From assembly GCA_956465555.1 (NCBI GenBank), contig OY101130.1, forward strand, positions 496,001-560,000: a DNA stretch of 64,000 bases, given 5' to 3'. The position numbers and the translations under genes were made by a program. This DNA is from Nitzschia sp. pyKryTriq1. Lineage: Eukaryota; Bacillariophyta; Bacillariophyceae; Bacillariales; Bacillariaceae. Positions 40,422 to 50,863 of the stretch are shown piece after piece. The notes under the pieces are model-generated. The model saw nothing but the letters and a program-made list of their open reading frames with translations. It ran no database searches and was not told where the DNA came from. The stretch's first letter is position 1. The number at the start of each line of letters is the position of its first letter.

Positions 40422-41648
40422 TTAAAATGTTGGACCCCCATCCGATTCGGATCCGCTGCCAGCTGCGGCTTCTGCTTTCGCTGGTTGGCGTGCCTCTTCT
40501 CCCTCCACTCCTTCCCCTTCTGCCTGTGGACCCGAATACGTGGAATAGAATCCTTCACTGCTGAGTCCGGATTGCATACTTCCGGCCCCTGCATAAAAGC
40601 CCGAGTACTGGTCGGGATGAGATCTTGGGTGTTGGTGATAGGAAGGATAAGATGGGGGACTGTAACCGACCGCATGCTGAGGGCGGGAAAACAATATACA
40701 AGCACTTGTAAGCGACGAGGGTGTGTTTGGCAAGTGAACTTCTTTGAATGGCGTACTACTCATTCGTACCATGTATGGATGGGCAGGAGGATGTCCTCCC
40801 CAGTGTCCGTGATGGTACTCGGGCGGAGGATAGTGCTGTTGATGGGAATAGTGATCCGCGTCTTCTTCGCCATCACCATCACCATCGGCCTCCCCTCCGT
40901 CATCATCGTCCTCTCCTTCTTCGTCGGTTTCGTCTCTATCTTCGTCATCCTCCTCCTCGTCGTCGTCAACTTCTTCAGCTTCTACTTCTACCACCGCCTC
41001 ATCTTCCTCCTCGCATTCCTCCTCTGAGGTCTCAACAATATCCGCAGTGGCTTCCGCTGCTGCTTCCTCAGCTGCAGTCCTCTGTTTATGGGTGGGTAGC
41101 TTCAGCCGCAGGGTCTTTTTCGTCTTGCCAGCTGACGACGGAGGCGAGCGACCCTTACTGGGCCCACCAAAGAAGGTTTTCCGCGCCTTTTTCGTCGGAG
41201 GATTCTCTGATGCCAGGGAGTCGGGTGTCTTGGCCGTCTTTTTCTTGCGCTTTTTGGCGGACACCGGGGATTTGGTAGCCGCCTTTTTGGCGGTAAGCGG
41301 CTTCCTGGGAGAAACCGGGCGTTTCCATACCGAAGAATTTGTGAGGCTGCCCTCTTCGGTCAAGTTCGCGCAAATCTCTTCCATCCAAAATCGCCGCTGG
41401 GCCTTCTTGGCGGCCACGGCCTCCCGCGCCACCGTGACGGCTCGGATGAGATGCGAATGAACTTGCCTCCACGCTTCCAGCGGCGACTGTTTCATCTCTT
41501 CCTCTTCTTCTAGCGCCTCATCATCATCGCCGTCTTCCTCCTCTTCCTCCATCTCAACTTCTTCGTCTTCGATATCTTCCTCTTGCTCTGCCTCCGCCGT
41601 GATATGTTGTAAAGCCACAGATGCGGCAAATGCATCAGGTTTGCTCAT
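40422..41648 (-). CDS. Acidic/basic low-complexity nuclear-type protein, unknown
   Basis: The protein has 408 residues: an acidic block (20-50), a helical segment LEAWRQVHSHLIRAVTVAREAVAAKKAQ (about 57-85), a basic SPxK-rich block (AKKRKKKTAK, PTKKARKTF) typical of chromatin or nucleolar proteins, a long Asp/Glu run (about 215-270) and a His/Pro/Tyr/Ser-rich C-terminus. The helical segment plus RRFWMEEICANL is the only part that looks globular. No family recognised; a chromatin-associated role is inference from composition. The gene ends 53 bp from the convergent methyltransferase gene. Confidence 0.6.
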   Translation of the reverse strand: MSKPDAFAASVALQHITAEAEQEEDIEDEEVEMEEEEEDGDDDEALEEEEEMKQSPLEAWRQVHSHLIRAVTVAREAVAAKKAQRRFWMEEICANLTEEGSLTNSSVWKRPVSPRKPLTAKKAATKSPVSAKKRKKKTAKTPDSLASENPPTKKARKTFFGGPSKGRSPPSSAGKTKKTLRLKLPTHKQRTAAEEAAAEATADIVETSEEECEEEDEAVVEVEAEEVDDDEEEDDEDRDETDEEGEDDDDGGEADGDGDGEEDADHYSHQQHYPPPEYHHGHWGGHPPAHPYMVRMSSTPFKEVHLPNTPSSLTSACILFSRPQHAVGYSPPSYPSYHQHPRSHPDQYSGFYAGAGSMQSGLSSEGFYSTYSGPQAEGEGVEGEEARQPAKAEAAAGSGSESDGGPTF

Positions 41649-42248
41649 GTTTTATTTTGTTCGATGAACGCAGTCTCGATGCTTACGAGTACCAGGTATG
41701 GCGTCCAGCGGGCAGTGCAGATGCCGTCATGAGATGCGGCCGCCGCCATGCACCGCATCCACATCAGCCCGCCATCGTCAAAAAATCTACTTGTACTTGT
41801 ACCGGTAGACTATCGGCATGCGACTATTATCGGTACCAGGTACCTGGTACGGGGGTGGTATGGGTGGTCTCTCCCGATCCAGCGGTCCGCCGCGCGATAT
41901 TTTGTTGGAGGGTTCGGTGAAAAGCGGGTGCGGTCCACCAAATAATAACCCCAAATTTTGGATCCCACCAAGACGGCGTGACAGGCGAAGGGGCTTAATA
42001 ATATTTTGGCTACGACAAAATATACATATATATTCATGTATAACCATGTTCGTATTCACTCGCAAAATGGCGAGGTATTTTCTTAAGTAACCTTTTTCCG
42101 ATAAGTGTGAAACTCCATAGTAACATCTCTCATCAATCTGCTAGTTGGTCGACATGAAGCAGTTCCATCCAAACTGTCATACTTGTACCGTACAACACTT
42201 TTCTCATCACGTTTTTGACAAAGCCAGAACAACACTTGTACTGACACC
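41649..42248. other. Intergenic region between divergent low-complexity protein genes
   Basis: A GTAC/ACCGGT cluster lies at 41795-41855 (for example cggtaccaggtacctggtac). No gene seen. Confidence 0.4.
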
Positions 42249-43223
42249 ATGAGATTCTCTCGACAATCCAAGAAGGACAAGGAGATGTGCCAACAAGGTC
42301 AATTGCAAATTGAAGGGGTGAATGAAGATGGTCTCTATCCAACGAAGACCGATCAGAACAACAACAAGAAGAAAAATAAAATCTTCCACCGTGAAAAGCG
42401 GTTTTTCCGACGACCTGCAGGTGCCGACAACATTCCCCGTCAGGATTCGATCGGGGATGCCCTAGCGCCCGAGGATCAATTCTATCTCGAAATCCCATTA
42501 AAGATTCGAAATCGCGGAGGAGTCCGACTCAAGAGGAAAAACAAAAATATCTCCCACGATGCTGACACCACACCGAGTCTCGACGGAACATCTAGTACCG
42601 TATCTTCTATTTCCTGCGCGTCCAGAGACAAATTGCCTGCTTGGCGCATACAAGAGGCATCACCAACTATTACTCGACGAGGTCAACGACACAACTCAAA
42701 CCGTGGAGGGTGTGGAGGGTGTTGTGGAGCCAGTGCCATGGATGAAGGACCCGTGGTCGCAGCAGGTGGAAATGGAAGCGCTACTGGTGGAAAGCAACAA
42801 CGGCATAGGAGTAGAACGCCAATCAAGCACCCCACCTTCTTTCAATGGCTTACATCTTGTGGAAATACACGTGAAGATACTATTGACGGGCCAAATACTT
42901 TGGCAACAGTGCATACCTACCATCAGCGCCCGGATAATGCACTCTTTGATACTTTGGAAGACGATGACGATGCCGGCTCTTTGATCGACGGAAACTCCAC
43001 AGACGCAGTTGAGGAAGGCAATGGCAGTGTGAGTTCAAGGAAGAGTGTTTGGAAGCGCTTACGGTCGATTAGAGGGGGCATCAGCACCAGGCTTCGAAGT
43101 TTCAAGAGAGGAAGAAGTTTTATTCGGCACGGTCGTTCCGCAAAGAGCAAGGGCGGTTCTGCCTCCTCGACAGACGAGGACGGGAGCAACTTCAAGAATG
43201 CAGATCAATCGCTCGTTGCTTAA
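42249..43223 (+). CDS. Basic disordered protein, unknown
   Basis: The protein has 324 residues and no introns. It is rich in Lys/Arg/Ser/Asn with few hydrophobic segments: a basic start (QSKKDKEMC, NNNKKKNKIFHREKRFFRR), a Gly/Cys patch (GGCGGCCGAS), HPTFFQWLTSCGNTRED, an acidic stretch (LFDTLEDDDDAG) and a C-terminal Arg/Ser helix-like part (SVWKRLRSIRGGISTRLRSFKRGRSF). The last part could bind membranes or nucleic acid. No family recognised. Confidence 0.55.
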   Translation: MRFSRQSKKDKEMCQQGQLQIEGVNEDGLYPTKTDQNNNKKKNKIFHREKRFFRRPAGADNIPRQDSIGDALAPEDQFYLEIPLKIRNRGGVRLKRKNKNISHDADTTPSLDGTSSTVSSISCASRDKLPAWRIQEASPTITRRGQRHNSNRGGCGGCCGASAMDEGPVVAAGGNGSATGGKQQRHRSRTPIKHPTFFQWLTSCGNTREDTIDGPNTLATVHTYHQRPDNALFDTLEDDDDAGSLIDGNSTDAVEEGNGSVSSRKSVWKRLRSIRGGISTRLRSFKRGRSFIRHGRSAKSKGGSASSTDEDGSNFKNADQSLVA

Positions 43224-43775
43224 GGTCACTGGTTCTCAGACTTAAATCTTCATCGAGATATCTTGGTTTACTTGCACCATATATTTGCAATAATTTTTTC
43301 TGAATCGGAATTGAATACGTTTACTGGAGAGCATTTATCCGAGTCTTCTCTAGAGAAATTAATGAAACATCCAGATAGCTACTAAACATTTGATTACTGC
43401 TACCACACACTCTACCGATTGAGAGATACGCTCTCTGTTCCTTCCAAGGCAAGAATCATCAAGCACACAGCACAGCATGGAAAAATCGAAAGCGTGACTA
43501 CAAGACCAGCACGACCGACGACGATATCGATAGTCGAATAGGACGACTCGAATTTTCCGTCCGTACGCCATACGGAAGATCTTTTCGCGGCGGTCCGGCA
43601 GAACCACCAAAACCTCATGCCACCAGATCGAGAGTTACAACATCACCTTCGACCATCGACGGTAGCTTCTTGTTTCCACCAATCTTTCAAGCTTTTTAGA
43701 CAAGTCTCAACAAAGCAAACACGGCAAGTGCCATTTAGTCAGTAAGCCAAAGTCACATACGTCGAAATAAATATC
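43224..43775. other. Intergenic region, 5' flank of the TTC4 gene
   Basis: An ATG-less frame runs from 43394 to 43699 with some protein-like stretches, but no start or splice evidence supports a gene. Confidence 0.35.
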
Positions 43776-45554
43776 ATGAGCTCCACAAAGGAAAACAAGA
43801 AGACTGCAGAAAAAGCCGCCAAGCACGATGAATTGCTGAAGAAGATGGAGGCGACCAGGAAGAAATGGGCAGAAGAAGATGGAGAAGACGCGGATGATAC
43901 TGATCGACTGCTTCAAGAAGCCATCGAATTGGCAGTCCAACAAGGAAGAGGGTGGGCACCAGGGGAAAAGGAAGAATACATGGCCAGAATTTTGGACGAC
44001 GACTTCATCCCTCCCATTTTTGCCGAAAATCAGGAAGAATTGGAACGATCAGGACTTGCTGAAGCCTTTTCGACGTTACATTTTGATGATTCTCCGGTCA
44101 TCGTTATGCTGGATTTCAAAAAGAAGGGGACTGAAGCATATATGAATGGAAAGAGAAATGAAGCTCGCAATGTTCAGTACTATCGCGACGCCATCAACCA
44201 TTACTATGAAGCGTTCGCTTGGGCTCAAAAAATCGAGCCTCTGGAAAACAAGAAGGCGGCTGAAAAAGACGGATCGGCGAAAGAAACGAAAACAGAGGAT
44301 GATGAACATGAGTACACCGAAGCTGAACTGGATGAGATCAAATCCAACTTATGTAACAATGCGGCGTTGGCACATCTTCAGTTGAAAAACTGGGGCTTTG
44401 TGCGTGACGACTGCAAGAAGGTAAGCCAAGACTGTGACGACAACCGAAAGACATTATTGTGGATACGAGTTTATGGCAATCTAAATTGTTTGAATTATTC
44501 ATTCCGTTTTCAGGCACTCCAGTTCAATAAGGATAATGTAAAGGCATGGTATCGACTGGCAAAGGCTTACCAGATGCTACAATATTGGGAAGAGGCTGGG
44601 GACGCGATTGACAAGGGGTTGGGCGTACCTGGGGAGGCCGAAAACAAAGATCTACTGAAGCTTCAAAAACTGCTGGCAGAGAAAGTACGAAAAGCGCGTT
44701 TGGCGCGTCAAAAAAGAGAGAAGCAACGAGCGGAACGGGTTGCAAGAGTGAAAGCAGTTTGGAAGCATTGTAGAGAGGCCGGTATCAAGTTGGGCAGAGT
44801 TGCCTTGGTAGCTTCCGTCGGTGATAATGACGATGAAGCAGGTGAAGATGCCGATGAGTCGAGATGGCATCATCACCATCCCCATACGGGAGAGCTGCCA
44901 TCAGTTGTTGGGGGCGATTGGTCGTGGCCATGCTTATTTGTGTATCCTTCACATTCGCAGTCGGACTTTGTAAAACATTTTGGTGAATCAGAAATGTTGG
45001 CGATGCGTATGGCAGAGATGTATCCGGAAGTAGAAGCTGGGGATGAAACGTTGATGCCATGGGATTTCAACAACGAATTTCGATGCAGCAACCTAGCCAT
45101 CTACTTCGAAGTCAACTTATCTGGTGATCCCAAAGAAGTTGTCCACCCCGACAGTGTGGAGCTTCTACAGGATCAGGGATCCACCATGAAATTTTACGAG
45201 TCCTCCCGTGCTCTGAAGGGAGACGAAGGTCCCGAGATGACGAACTTGGTGCTTGCTGTCGAACGGCAGCGGCTGCACAAACAACGCAAGGCTTGGAAGA
45301 AGAAACACCGAAGCTTATGGGCAAAGCCTGACCCAGCTGATGTGGTTCGGGTCCATCCTGCATGTCACCTTCGTGATATCTTGCGTGATAGTAGAATGGT
45401 GGTCGCCAATGTGAGTATTCCTTCAAGAAACGTTCTCTATTGTTTTACACTGCTAAATTTTACTCAAACAATCGTCGCATCATTGCTCGATCATAGTTTC
45501 TTGTCACGTTTGTCATTATTCCAGAAAGTCACCCAGCCCACGAAGCATATCTAA
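43776..45554 (+). CDS. TTC4: TTC4/Cns1-type Hsp90 co-chaperone, three exons
   Basis: Exons 43776-44420, 44514-45410 and 45525-45554 give 523 residues. The N-terminal helix with YMARILDDDFIPPIFAEN precedes three TPR units: FKKKGTEAYMNGKRNEA, LCNNAALAHLQLKNWGFVRDDCKK | ALQFNKDN and KAWYRLAKAYQMLQYWEEA. A basic coiled segment and the wheel-like C-terminal domain (WPCLFVYPSHSQSDFVKHF, NLAIYFEVN, VHPACHLRDIL) follow. This is the layout of TTC4/Cns1, which bridges Hsp70/Hsp90 and has been linked to elongation factor 2 folding. Both introns (93 and 114 bp) are multiples of three without an in-frame stop, so retained-intron mRNAs would stay open. Confidence 0.88.
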   Translation: MSSTKENKKTAEKAAKHDELLKKMEATRKKWAEEDGEDADDTDRLLQEAIELAVQQGRGWAPGEKEEYMARILDDDFIPPIFAENQEELERSGLAEAFSTLHFDDSPVIVMLDFKKKGTEAYMNGKRNEARNVQYYRDAINHYYEAFAWAQKIEPLENKKAAEKDGSAKETKTEDDEHEYTEAELDEIKSNLCNNAALAHLQLKNWGFVRDDCKKVSQDCDDNRKTLLWIRVYGNLNCLNYSFRFQALQFNKDNVKAWYRLAKAYQMLQYWEEAGDAIDKGLGVPGEAENKDLLKLQKLLAEKVRKARLARQKREKQRAERVARVKAVWKHCREAGIKLGRVALVASVGDNDDEAGEDADESRWHHHHPHTGELPSVVGGDWSWPCLFVYPSHSQSDFVKHFGESEMLAMRMAEMYPEVEAGDETLMPWDFNNEFRCSNLAIYFEVNLSGDPKEVVHPDSVELLQDQGSTMKFYESSRALKGDEGPEMTNLVLAVERQRLHKQRKAWKKKHRSLWAKPDPADVVRVHPACHLRDILRDSRMVVANVSIPSRNVLYCFTLLNFTQTIVASLLDHSFLSRLSLFQKVTQPTKHI

Positions 45555-46233
45555 AGGAGCACAAATGTGTTGCTGTTTTACAACCAAAAGACATTGAGCA
45601 AAGCTGAACTAGAACTATGATTCTTCAGTAGGAGTACAAGTAGGCAGCACTGGATTTGGAAGTCGCGGTGACTTCTTGATGGCTTTGGGAAAGTCTTCGA
45701 CGCAGCAGGCGAGGACCGGCACGCGCGTTTCTTTCGCGAAGAACCGAATTTTAGGCAGTGCGGTTGTTGTCGTCGTCATCCTTCGTCATCACTTCTATAT
45801 TTCTCTAATGTGCCTCATCGCGTCACTTTATGTCACATCAGACATCAATCGGATACCGAGGATCTGTTTTGCAGATGTCCTGAACCCGGACAGGCGGCAA
45901 ATCTTCGAAGAATTTAGGTTCAACTTCACGATGTGCCACGCAAACGAAAGCGCCGCCGTCGTTGCCCGCTTTCATCTTTCATCCTTTTGTTGCCTCTCGA
46001 AATTGCGAGATATCGAAAAGTTGGTTCAACCTTTTCATCTCACCACCACCGGGTGATCCACACGTTGCCTCCGATCCACCTGTTCAATCGCTCGCCAACT
46101 AATCCACCTCTTTACATTGCAGCTGTCGTCACAATACAGTCAACTGACTTCTTTTATCTAGGAAACCACCTGTCTCTAACGTATTCAGTCATACCCGTAG
46201 GACACAAAGAACACATATTCAATCTGCATAACC
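45555..46233. other. Intergenic region, 5' flank of the VDR-like gene
   Basis: Frames here are short and unlike proteins. Nothing else seen. Confidence 0.4.
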
Positions 46234-47854
46234 ATGGTGAAATCTCGCAACTCCAAGTTCGCATCAGCGTTAGTTGTAGCTTTGGCTTTCTCGAGTGAAG
46301 CCTTTGTGAGCCAACACTCAACATCGTGGGGTCCGAGTCCTCAAAAGACTGCCCTGCATTTGCAATTCCCGCGGCCGTCGTCGAGTGAGAACGCACCGCA
46401 GCTGCCGGATATGGGAAAGTTCCTCACTTCTTTTGCTGTCTCGGCCGCGCTAGTCTTGGCCTTGGGTGGCGCTCCAGCCTTTGCTGAGAACGAACTATCA
46501 GACAAATATGGGGGGAAAGGATTTGATAGCTCGTTAGTAGATCAGACCTGTCTAGTAGACAGATGTGGGACTCAAGCCAAAGCCTGCTTGGCCGACGACC
46601 CGTCATGCCGAAAGGGCCTGACTTGCACCGCCAAATGCCTTGGCGACAACGCCTGTATCACTGGATGCATGGCCCGCTATGGTAACAAGAATCTAGACAA
46701 TCTGCTGAAGTGCACCATTGAAGATCATGAATGCATCAAGATCGCCATTCTTCCGGGTGGTGGTGACAAGTTTGGAGAGGAACCTCGGGCACCGGGCCCT
46801 ACTGTACGAGGATTTGACTACACCTCTATGGAGGGTACCTGGTTCAAGGTCGTGGGCTTCAATCCCAACTACGATTGCTATGCTTGCCAGCGCAATACCT
46901 TTGCCATTCCAGATATCAAGGGCGACGGTATCGTTCCGGTTGCAAACAACGTCGACCGTCTTGAAATGGGAGTTGAATTTTCCATGCCGCACTTGATGCC
47001 AGATGGGTCTCCGCTTCCTCCACGAAATGTCCGGGAATCCATTACGGTAAAGGATGATGCTATGTTCGGATCGAAATCCATTGGTTTGAATGATTACCAA
47101 ACCAATGAAGTTATGGTCTTTGACAAACAAAATGATCCAATGTCCAATTTGGTAGTCAACAAGGGAAAGGGCAATGAAGCGAGTTATGCTCGAACAGCGC
47201 ATTCAGAAGGGGAAATGTTCGGACTCAGTAAGTATCTATTTTGATCCTACTTCGGAAGTACTGAAATGGCCATCTTGTACTCATCCACTTCTGTACTTTT
47301 TTGGTTTCTTAGAATTCTGGGAGAATTGGTACGTCTTGGGTGAAAACGATGCGGACATGCCCGAGTTCAAGTTTATCTACTACAACGGCAAGACCCGACA
47401 GAACACCTACGAAGGTGCCTTTGTCTACAGCCGATCGAAAACCTTGGAACCTGAATCCATGAAGAAAGTCTATGCCATTGCCAAAGAGGCCGGTATGAAT
47501 CCTGATCAATTCTGTCGAATTCGAAATGGTTGCTTTGAAAAGGAAGGCGGCAACGCCCTGGCCGTTCCCGATTCTCCCAGTCCTATGGTCCCCAATAATG
47601 CCGCATTCCGAGGTATTATGGCGAGTACCAGAGTTTCGGAATTTCTGGGTGTCGAAGCCGTCTCCGCGCGTGATGACTTGGGTGGCCGACCTACCTCGCA
47701 AGTCTTGCAGCCACCTTCCACCAACAATCGACCTTGGTGGTATGAAGTGGGCGATTATCTAGAAAATCCGCATCGGCACTTTGAAACCATGAATAATCTT
47801 CGGCAAGCCATGGAATGGCCCGAAGATGTGAAGTCGCAACAGCCACAACGCTAA
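46234..47854 (+). CDS. Violaxanthin de-epoxidase-related (VDR-like) thylakoid-lumen protein, two exons
   Basis: Exons 46234-47227 and 47313-47854 give 511 residues. The presequence is tripartite: signal peptide, SEAFVSQH plastid junction, then a lumen signal ending GGAPAFAEN. A Cys-rich domain follows (CLVDRCGTQAKACLADDPSCRKG...), then a lipocalin-like domain from MEGTWFKVVGFNPNYDCYACQ to NWYVLGENDADMPEFKFIYYNG and YEGAFVYSRS. VDE enzymes have an FDAFDCQ motif in the lipocalin; here it reads YDCYACQ, closer to the VDR relatives, and the acidic C-terminal coiled coil of VDE is absent. A role in xanthophyll conversion in the lumen is inferred from the family; activity of VDRs is not well defined. 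Confidence 0.85.
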
Positions 47855-49126
47855 GAGAAGCGCGTTTGCTGACAGCCATTCTACACACACACCGGGGATG
47901 CCTTCATCCCCACTGTAAATTACAAGATTCTCAATCATTGAAGTAGCTACTGGTAAGAAAAATTTATAAGCCATGACTCGTTGATCTTTGGACGTTGAAG
48001 TTGCCGTAGGCGATATGTACATTCATCTTGGTTTTTCCCGACACGCCGAAACAACTATAGTCTACTTTGTACGTAGAATGTCAATCCTCGATCACTTGAA
48101 AAGATGAGATATTCGTTGTCTACTCGTAGTCAAGCAGACTCTGGAGAGACGCAACATGTCAATGTTCGTACTACGGTAGGCTAATTCCTCTACTACTGCT
48201 ACAGATTAATTGCTCTCGACCGTCAAGGTAGTAACTAAATTAGACAGTGCACTTTTTCGCTGCTTTACGACATACTGCGAGAGGTAGAGAGAGACTATAC
48301 CGGAGACGAGATAAACGAGACATAAGCAACTTTGCAATGGAGATAGACTCTTTACTAAGGTGTGCTAGTAGAGAGGACGGACTACTGCAACTACTACCGG
48401 TAGTCGCAAGAGGGATTCATTGCTCTCGACCGCTGCGTCAAGGTAGACTACTGGTACAGTACCAGTAATGGTAGTAGGTACTGCGTACTGCAGCTTAAAC
48501 TACTGTTTAGAGGGTGCGTCGGCCGCCGGGGGCGCGAGATACCGGTACGCGAGATCATCGATGATGACGAGATCATCTGATCATTAATCTGGATGATGAT
48601 GCATCATGATGATGATTCACTGGACTAAACTATCCCAGCTTGTCTCCGCGCGTCAAAGTTTCACCGAAGAGAGGTAGGGCGGCGAGCGACCACGTTGTTG
48701 TTTACCCCCAAGTATTGGACTCTTTCGATCAAATAGCTGCATCAAATAATAAAAAGAGAACATTAGCGGGACAATTCTTCTTCTGTGCAATCCAATACTC
48801 GGGGGTATCTTGTTCGGCCAGGGGCTTCCCGATTGATTATTCCCGCGATGCGATCTACGTATGGCCCGCGGCGGGTCGCGGGTTCTCGCTTTCGCGGTGT
48901 TGTTGTGCAGCTGAGGCGTCAAGGTTGTTGTTGTGTTTGGTGGTGTTCACGATGAGATCCAGACACTGCTACGAGTATCGTTGCGCTTAGTCATACTACT
49001 ACTTGGGACGATCCTACAGCTATTGTGGCATTGTCCTAAATCAAAAGAAGCAGAAGAAAGAGCTGCCCTGGTTACCTCCGATCGTCGTTCAGATCTACGA
49101 AGAAAGACGAGTGTCCTGTTGTCATC
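47855..49126. other. 1.3-kb intergenic region with repeats
   Basis: It holds a direct repeat (attgctctcgaccg...tcaaggtag at 48209-48231 and 48419-48446, the latter with five extra bases), a gctgctttacgacat word at 48259-48273, a GTAC/ACCGGT cluster at 48390-48550 and a 17-bp-arm inverted repeat at 48703-48807. No gene seen. Confidence 0.45.
48703..48807. repeat. Inverted repeat with 17-bp arms
   Basis: Arms taccccc(a)agtattgga (48703-48719) and its complement (48791-48807) differ at one position; the spacer is 71 bp and AT-rich. It could be a MITE remnant or a hairpin. Confidence 0.7.
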
Positions 49127-50426
49127 ATGGCTCAAAATCCACTGTTAGGTGAGTGCTTATTGGCTGTCAAATATATCGCATATCGAATGGTTTGTAGTGC
49201 GCAGCGTTCATTGATCCTATGTGTTTCCGGGATGGGTTGCTTCGTTGGCTGGAGGCAACTGTGGATGCTTTCGGGTCTGTTGGCATATACTATGTCGATC
49301 TTTCTGGTCCTCTGTGCTCTGACGCCGATCGTAATCCTTTCTCTCCCTCGTCCTCTTCTTGCTAAAAGGAAACCGAATTTCCTTGATTTCGAAAAAGAAT
49401 ATTCGTTACGAGGGGACCTTGTACTCGATCAACGAAGCCAACGCGACAGTGGCCTTGCAGAATGTAAGATCGTATGGTACGGAAGGACGCGAGGAGACGG
49501 ACGCGGAAACAACGTTCGTAGCGCCTCAAGATCAAGTGCATCCGTACTTGCTCTTTCGGGGATGTGATATCAAAGACCTGCACGTCCATGAAGCCTCGAC
49601 TGAGAAACCTACCACGGACGACCCAGCTATTCTCTCGGCGGGGGCTCCACCTGCGGGAGATTTACCTGTACCACCCCCTCCCCCTCCGCAACTCAGGTCG
49701 GCTCCTCCAGCGGTATACAAGGACACAAAAAAGGCCGGAAATGAAAACAGAAGCGCTTCATCGAAACCTCCACCACAGCAACAGACACAAGGAGGCCGAG
49801 GTGCTCAGAGTAGAAGGCCGAGGAAACCAAACCCTGCCAACCAAGTCGGAACCGGCGCTAGCCTTTTGAATCGAAAAGCAAGAGGAACTGTAGAAGGAGG
49901 TGAGTCAATCCTAGTTTTTCTTCAGAAATGCCTCCTACCGTTGCCAACTTGAGCTCACAATTCTTTTCAAATTTGTTTTTCTGCACCTTCAGTCGGCCCT
50001 GATACTTTCGATGAAGAATTTGACTTCCAATCGAAGCTAGAGGAATTTGAAAAAGAGGGAGATGAAAACGATGATGACTACGACGACGAAGCGGGCGATG
50101 CACCGGAAGGGCACGCTGCCTATGAAAAGGATGATTTCTTTGATTCCATCTCCTGTGACGCTTTGGACAAGGAGAGGGGCCTTGACAATCGTTTGCGTGG
50201 GGCCAATGAACGAAATCTCAACACTGAAACGTTTGGGGCCGTAGCCTTGAATTCACAACGGCGGCGACGAGGAGGACGCGGCGGAGGAAGAGGCGACGGT
50301 GGCCGTGATGGGCGTGGCGGTGGCCGAGGAAGAGGAAGAGGCCGTGGGAGAGGTGGCCGAGGAGGACGAGGGCGTGGACGTGGGCGCTACAGCGAGAGTA
50401 CCGGAGTCCCCACGGCCTCTTCGTAA
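49127..50426 (+). CDS. LSM14: LSM14/Scd6/RAP55-type RNP protein, three exons
   Basis: Exons 49127-49148, 49369-49899 and 49993-50426 give 328 residues. The divergent Lsm domain comes first (NRISLISKKNIRYEGTLYSI, TVALQNVRSYGTEGR). A Pro/Gln-rich linker is followed by the DFDF box (TFDEEFDFQSKLEEFEK), the FFD box (YEKDDFFDSISCDAL), the TFG box (NERNLNTETFGAVAL) and a long RGG tail. These are all the marks of Scd6/LSM14, which binds decapping and helicase factors, represses translation and sits in P-bodies. The first coding exon is only 22 nt. Confidence 0.93.
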
Positions 50427-50863
50427 AATGTAAACATCTTGTTCATGGGCCGATCGATTTTCAGGCCCACTAAGGAATGATTGAGAATGGAAAAGCACGG
50501 ATTTGTTGGCTGACTTCTGGGATGTTGGCTTTCTTGGTATTTTGTTGGATGTATTGCCAGAGAGCCAAGAGCACAGCATTGCTTGGTTTGGGTGTCAGTC
50601 CATCGGGGATAGGAACGGAATGGTCGTTGGTATCTGCAAAGGCGAAGGGTAGATGTCCGACCAACCCGTGATGGGTCAATGGCGACAGGGTGTATAGATC
50701 TATTGCGTTTTTTAAAGGTCTAGAAGTTTTACGCGTTGACACATCATCAAAAACTTGTGCTTTATCCTTGTTATATCGCCTCCAAACGTTTTGTGTAAAA
50801 GTGCGAACACCGTAGATGGTACCGGCAGCGTACGGGTGAGACAATCTTCTGCTACGGGTACGA
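50427..50863. other. Convergent 3' region between LSM14 and the glycosylase fusion
   Basis: A 140-codon minus frame (50470-50892) overlaps the end of the glycosylase gene in another phase. It has moderately protein-like text (GLVGHLPFAFADTNDH) but no known family and is not called as a gene. Confidence 0.35.

Noticed and set aside
40383-41027. 214-codon plus frame opposite the acidic nuclear-type protein
   Set aside because: It is the antisense of Asp/Glu runs and shows only Val/Phe/Leu low complexity.
43394-43699. ATG-less open frame upstream of TTC4
   Set aside because: No start codon or convincing splice acceptor; more likely 5' flank.
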